A stretch of 64,000 nt of DNA from Burkholderia ambifaria (GTDB lineage Bacteria > Pseudomonadota > Gammaproteobacteria > Burkholderiales > Burkholderiaceae), in NCBI RefSeq assembly GCF_001443045.1, contig NZ_LKPJ01000035.1, positions 1-64,000 of the forward strand. Reading direction: 5' to 3'. Under the pieces are notes generated by a model, which was not told the origin of the DNA, ran no database searches, and saw only the letters and a program-made list of their open reading frames with translations. The translations under genes were made by a program, and so were the position numbers. This document shows positions 62,642 through 64,000 of this stretch, in pieces. How positions within the stretch are numbered: position 1 is the first letter of the stretch; the number at the start of each line of letters is the position of its first letter.

Positions 62642-62818
62642 TCAATCCACCGGACACATCGAAAGCCGCCCCATCGCCTCCCCGGCGCCGCGCACCGCGC
62701 AGGTGGCAGGCTCGTCGGCAATCCACGCGCTCAGCCCGGTCTCGTCGCGCAGCAGGCGTCCGAGATCTGCGAGCAATGCGCCGCCGCCCGTCAGCGCCAC
62801 GCCGCGCTCGTGCGTATA
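62642..62818 (-). pseudogene. C-terminal remnant of an MreB-family gene
   Basis: On the minus strand one frame reads 'THERGVALTGGGALLADLGR', then 'LLRDETGLSAWIADEPATCA' and 'VRGAGEAMGRL', and stops at 62642. This is the last part of MreB, whose homologues have G-I-x-L-T-G-G-G-A-L-L followed by E-E-T-G-L-P and the C-V-A-R-G block. The nucleotide-binding N-terminal domains are absent and no start is present upstream. About 50 of some 345 residues survive. Confidence 0.75.
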
Positions 62819-63161
62819 AATCCGCGTACTCGCTGTTCCAGGGTCGATCGCAACGGGTTACGCAAACAACTTTCCGAACAGCGGTGTCGACATAGTTAGC
62901 TTTTTTGAACAAACCGGCCGGAGCGGCCAGGCCGCAACCCCGCGGCGCGCCTTTGCCGCCCGATCACGGACTTGGCGGCAAATCGTTCCGATACTTTAGG
63001 TAATCCCGATGATTTTTTGCGAAGAAATTGCCGAAAACGCGTTCCGGCACGCGGGCGGCTACGCATCGCCCTCTCGCGTTGCGCTTGTAAAACACGGTAA
63101 TCTCTCGGTCTTGCCTGCTCCCGGCAGGCGTTCGACGCCCGATCACGCCAGGTATTCCACC
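62819..63161. other. Gap between mreB remnant and phospholipase gene
   Basis: About 340 bp with no supportable gene. No further MreB sequence could be read upstream of the remnant. The last 150 bp contain A/T-rich stretches (GATGATTTTTTGCGAAG near 63006; GCGCTTGTAAAACACGG near 63080) suited to the promoter of the following gene. Confidence 0.4.
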
Positions 63162-64000
63162 ATGACAGCGACCGCTTCTCTCCGCTGGCCAGGGGTGCGC
63201 CAGCTCGGCACAACGCTCGTTGCGCTCTGGTGCTGCGCCGTTGCCGCGCAGCCCTTGCCGGCCGCCGACACCGTTACCCGCACCGCAACGACGTCCGCTG
63301 CCGCCGCACCGGCGGCACCCGCCACGACGGCTGCCGCCCCCGCCGCCACGCCCGTGCCGACCTGCAACGCCGACGGCGGTCCGGCCGGCCGGCCGTCGAT
63401 CGGCCTCGTGCTGTCCGGCGGCGGCGCCCGCGGGTACGCGCACCTGGGTGTGCTGAAAGTGCTCGAGGAGAACCGCATCCCGATCGACTGCATCGCCGGC
63501 ACCAGCATGGGCGCGGTGGTCGGTGGCCTGTATGCGAGCGGGATGGCCGCCGACGAGATGCAAAAGCGGCTGTCGGAGGTGAACCTGGCCGACATCGCGT
63601 TCGACGTGACGGATCGCGCGGACCTGCCGCAAAGCAGCCGCGAGGACGAGCGCCTGTACATCAACAGCCTGACGCTCGGCTTCGGCAAGAAGGGCGTGAA
63701 GGCGCCGGTCGGCCTGGTGCAGGGCAACCGGCTGCAGGCGCTGCTCGCGAACTGGACGGCCGCCGTGCCGACCAACCAGCCGTTCGACCAACTGCCGATC
63801 CCGTATCGCGCGGTCGCGACCGACCTGCAGACGGGCCAGATGGTCGTGCTGGACCACGGCTCGCTGCCGCTCGCGATCCGCGCGAGCATGGCGATGCCCG
63901 GCCTGTTCGCGCCGGCCGAGATCAACGGCCGCGCGCTCGTCGACGGCGGGCTCGTCAGCAACCTGCCGGTCGATACCGCGCGGCAGATGGGCGCGAAGGT
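63162..64000 (+). CDS. Patatin-like phospholipase, 3' end outside window
   Basis: An open frame from the ATG at 63162 runs off the window, so at least 279 residues. The N-terminus has a signal-like hydrophobic run ('LGTTLVALWCCAVAAQPLPA') and an Ala/Pro/Thr-rich linker to about residue 70. The patatin domain follows: the oxyanion loop 'IGLVLSGGGARGYAHLGVL', the nucleophile elbow 'IAGTSMGAVVGGLYASGM' (GxSxG) and the catalytic Asp in 'ALVDGGLVSNLPVDTAR'. Exported patatins of this type often continue into a POTRA/BamA-like barrel (PlpD-type), which would lie beyond the window. Lipase activity is likely. Confidence 0.9.
   Translation, partial: MTATASLRWPGVRQLGTTLVALWCCAVAAQPLPAADTVTRTATTSAAAAPAAPATTAAAPAATPVPTCNADGGPAGRPSIGLVLSGGGARGYAHLGVLKVLEENRIPIDCIAGTSMGAVVGGLYASGMAADEMQKRLSEVNLADIAFDVTDRADLPQSSREDERLYINSLTLGFGKKGVKAPVGLVQGNRLQALLANWTAAVPTNQPFDQLPIPYRAVATDLQTGQMVVLDHGSLPLAIRASMAMPGLFAPAEINGRALVDGGLVSNLPVDTARQMGAK

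Noticed and set aside
61993-62721. 242-codon minus-strand frame upstream of the autotransporter
   Set aside because: No ribosome binding site and no domain; it runs out of frame through the MreB remnant and looks like chance openness.

Overview
The window is very GC-rich DNA with strong third-position G/C codon use. Its gene set points to a Burkholderia, most likely of the Burkholderia cepacia complex and probably a secondary chromosome. The support is a PenA-type class A beta-lactamase next to a divergent LysR regulator, a QseBC two-component pair next to ygiW, the NadV/NadM salvage pair, a gamma-glutamyl-putrescine (puu) locus, and a giant repeat-rich autotransporter. Species and replicon are inference. 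I saw no rRNA, tRNA, CRISPR array, transposase or partition genes. The window looks like ordinary chromosome with several decayed gene ends.

Layout. 1-3.4 kb: a DUF2589 protein (start outside the window), a phage-type GH24 lysozyme and three tandem paralogues of an uncharacterised ~205-residue family. 3.5-6.0 kb: a DMT exporter divergent from a MocR-type regulator, with a perfect inverted repeat between them. 6.0-12.8 kb: an NCS1 permease, then etfA-etfB-acyl-CoA dehydrogenase-CoA transferase, divergent from a LysR regulator. 13.7-16.3 kb: nadV-nadM. 16.9-23.7 kb: a two-armed polyamine/membrane cluster (SpeD, a tiny Ser/Gly-rich protein, DUF4178, SPFH and DUF350 on one strand; a membrane-anchored spermidine synthase and a Tat-type FAD oxidoreductase on the other). 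23.8-25.0 kb: a secreted amidase and a DUF1311 protein. 25.1-28.5 kb: puuA-like, puuR-like and puuB-like genes. 28.9-45 kb: short transcription units (regulators, hydrolases, transporters, a P450, a superinfection-immunity-type membrane protein, a MurR/RpiR regulator). This stretch includes a frameshifted xapX, a decarboxylase remnant, a GNAT remnant and a pentanucleotide repeat. 45.1-47.1 kb: qseBC. 47.1-51.9 kb: MarR/monooxygenase, beta-lactamase/regulator and small genes, with nine copies of a conserved 77-bp intergenic element between them. 52.3-54.5 kb: a glycogen-debranching-type enzyme. 54.65-61.75 kb: a 2,366-residue autotransporter. 61.8-63.2 kb: non-coding sequence with an MreB remnant. 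63.16 kb to the end: a patatin-like phospholipase that runs off the window.

How the genes work together. Polyamines recur. The SpeD/aminopropyltransferase cluster can make spermidine-type polyamines beside membrane-organising proteins, and the puu genes 2 kb away degrade putrescine. The ETF/acyl-CoA dehydrogenase/CoA transferase unit forms a self-contained acyl-CoA oxidation module. NadV plus NadM rebuild NAD directly from nicotinamide. The most unusual signal is the nine-copy element: each copy carries two inverted 9-mers close to the DnaA-box consensus plus further conserved blocks, all in one orientation and all between genes.
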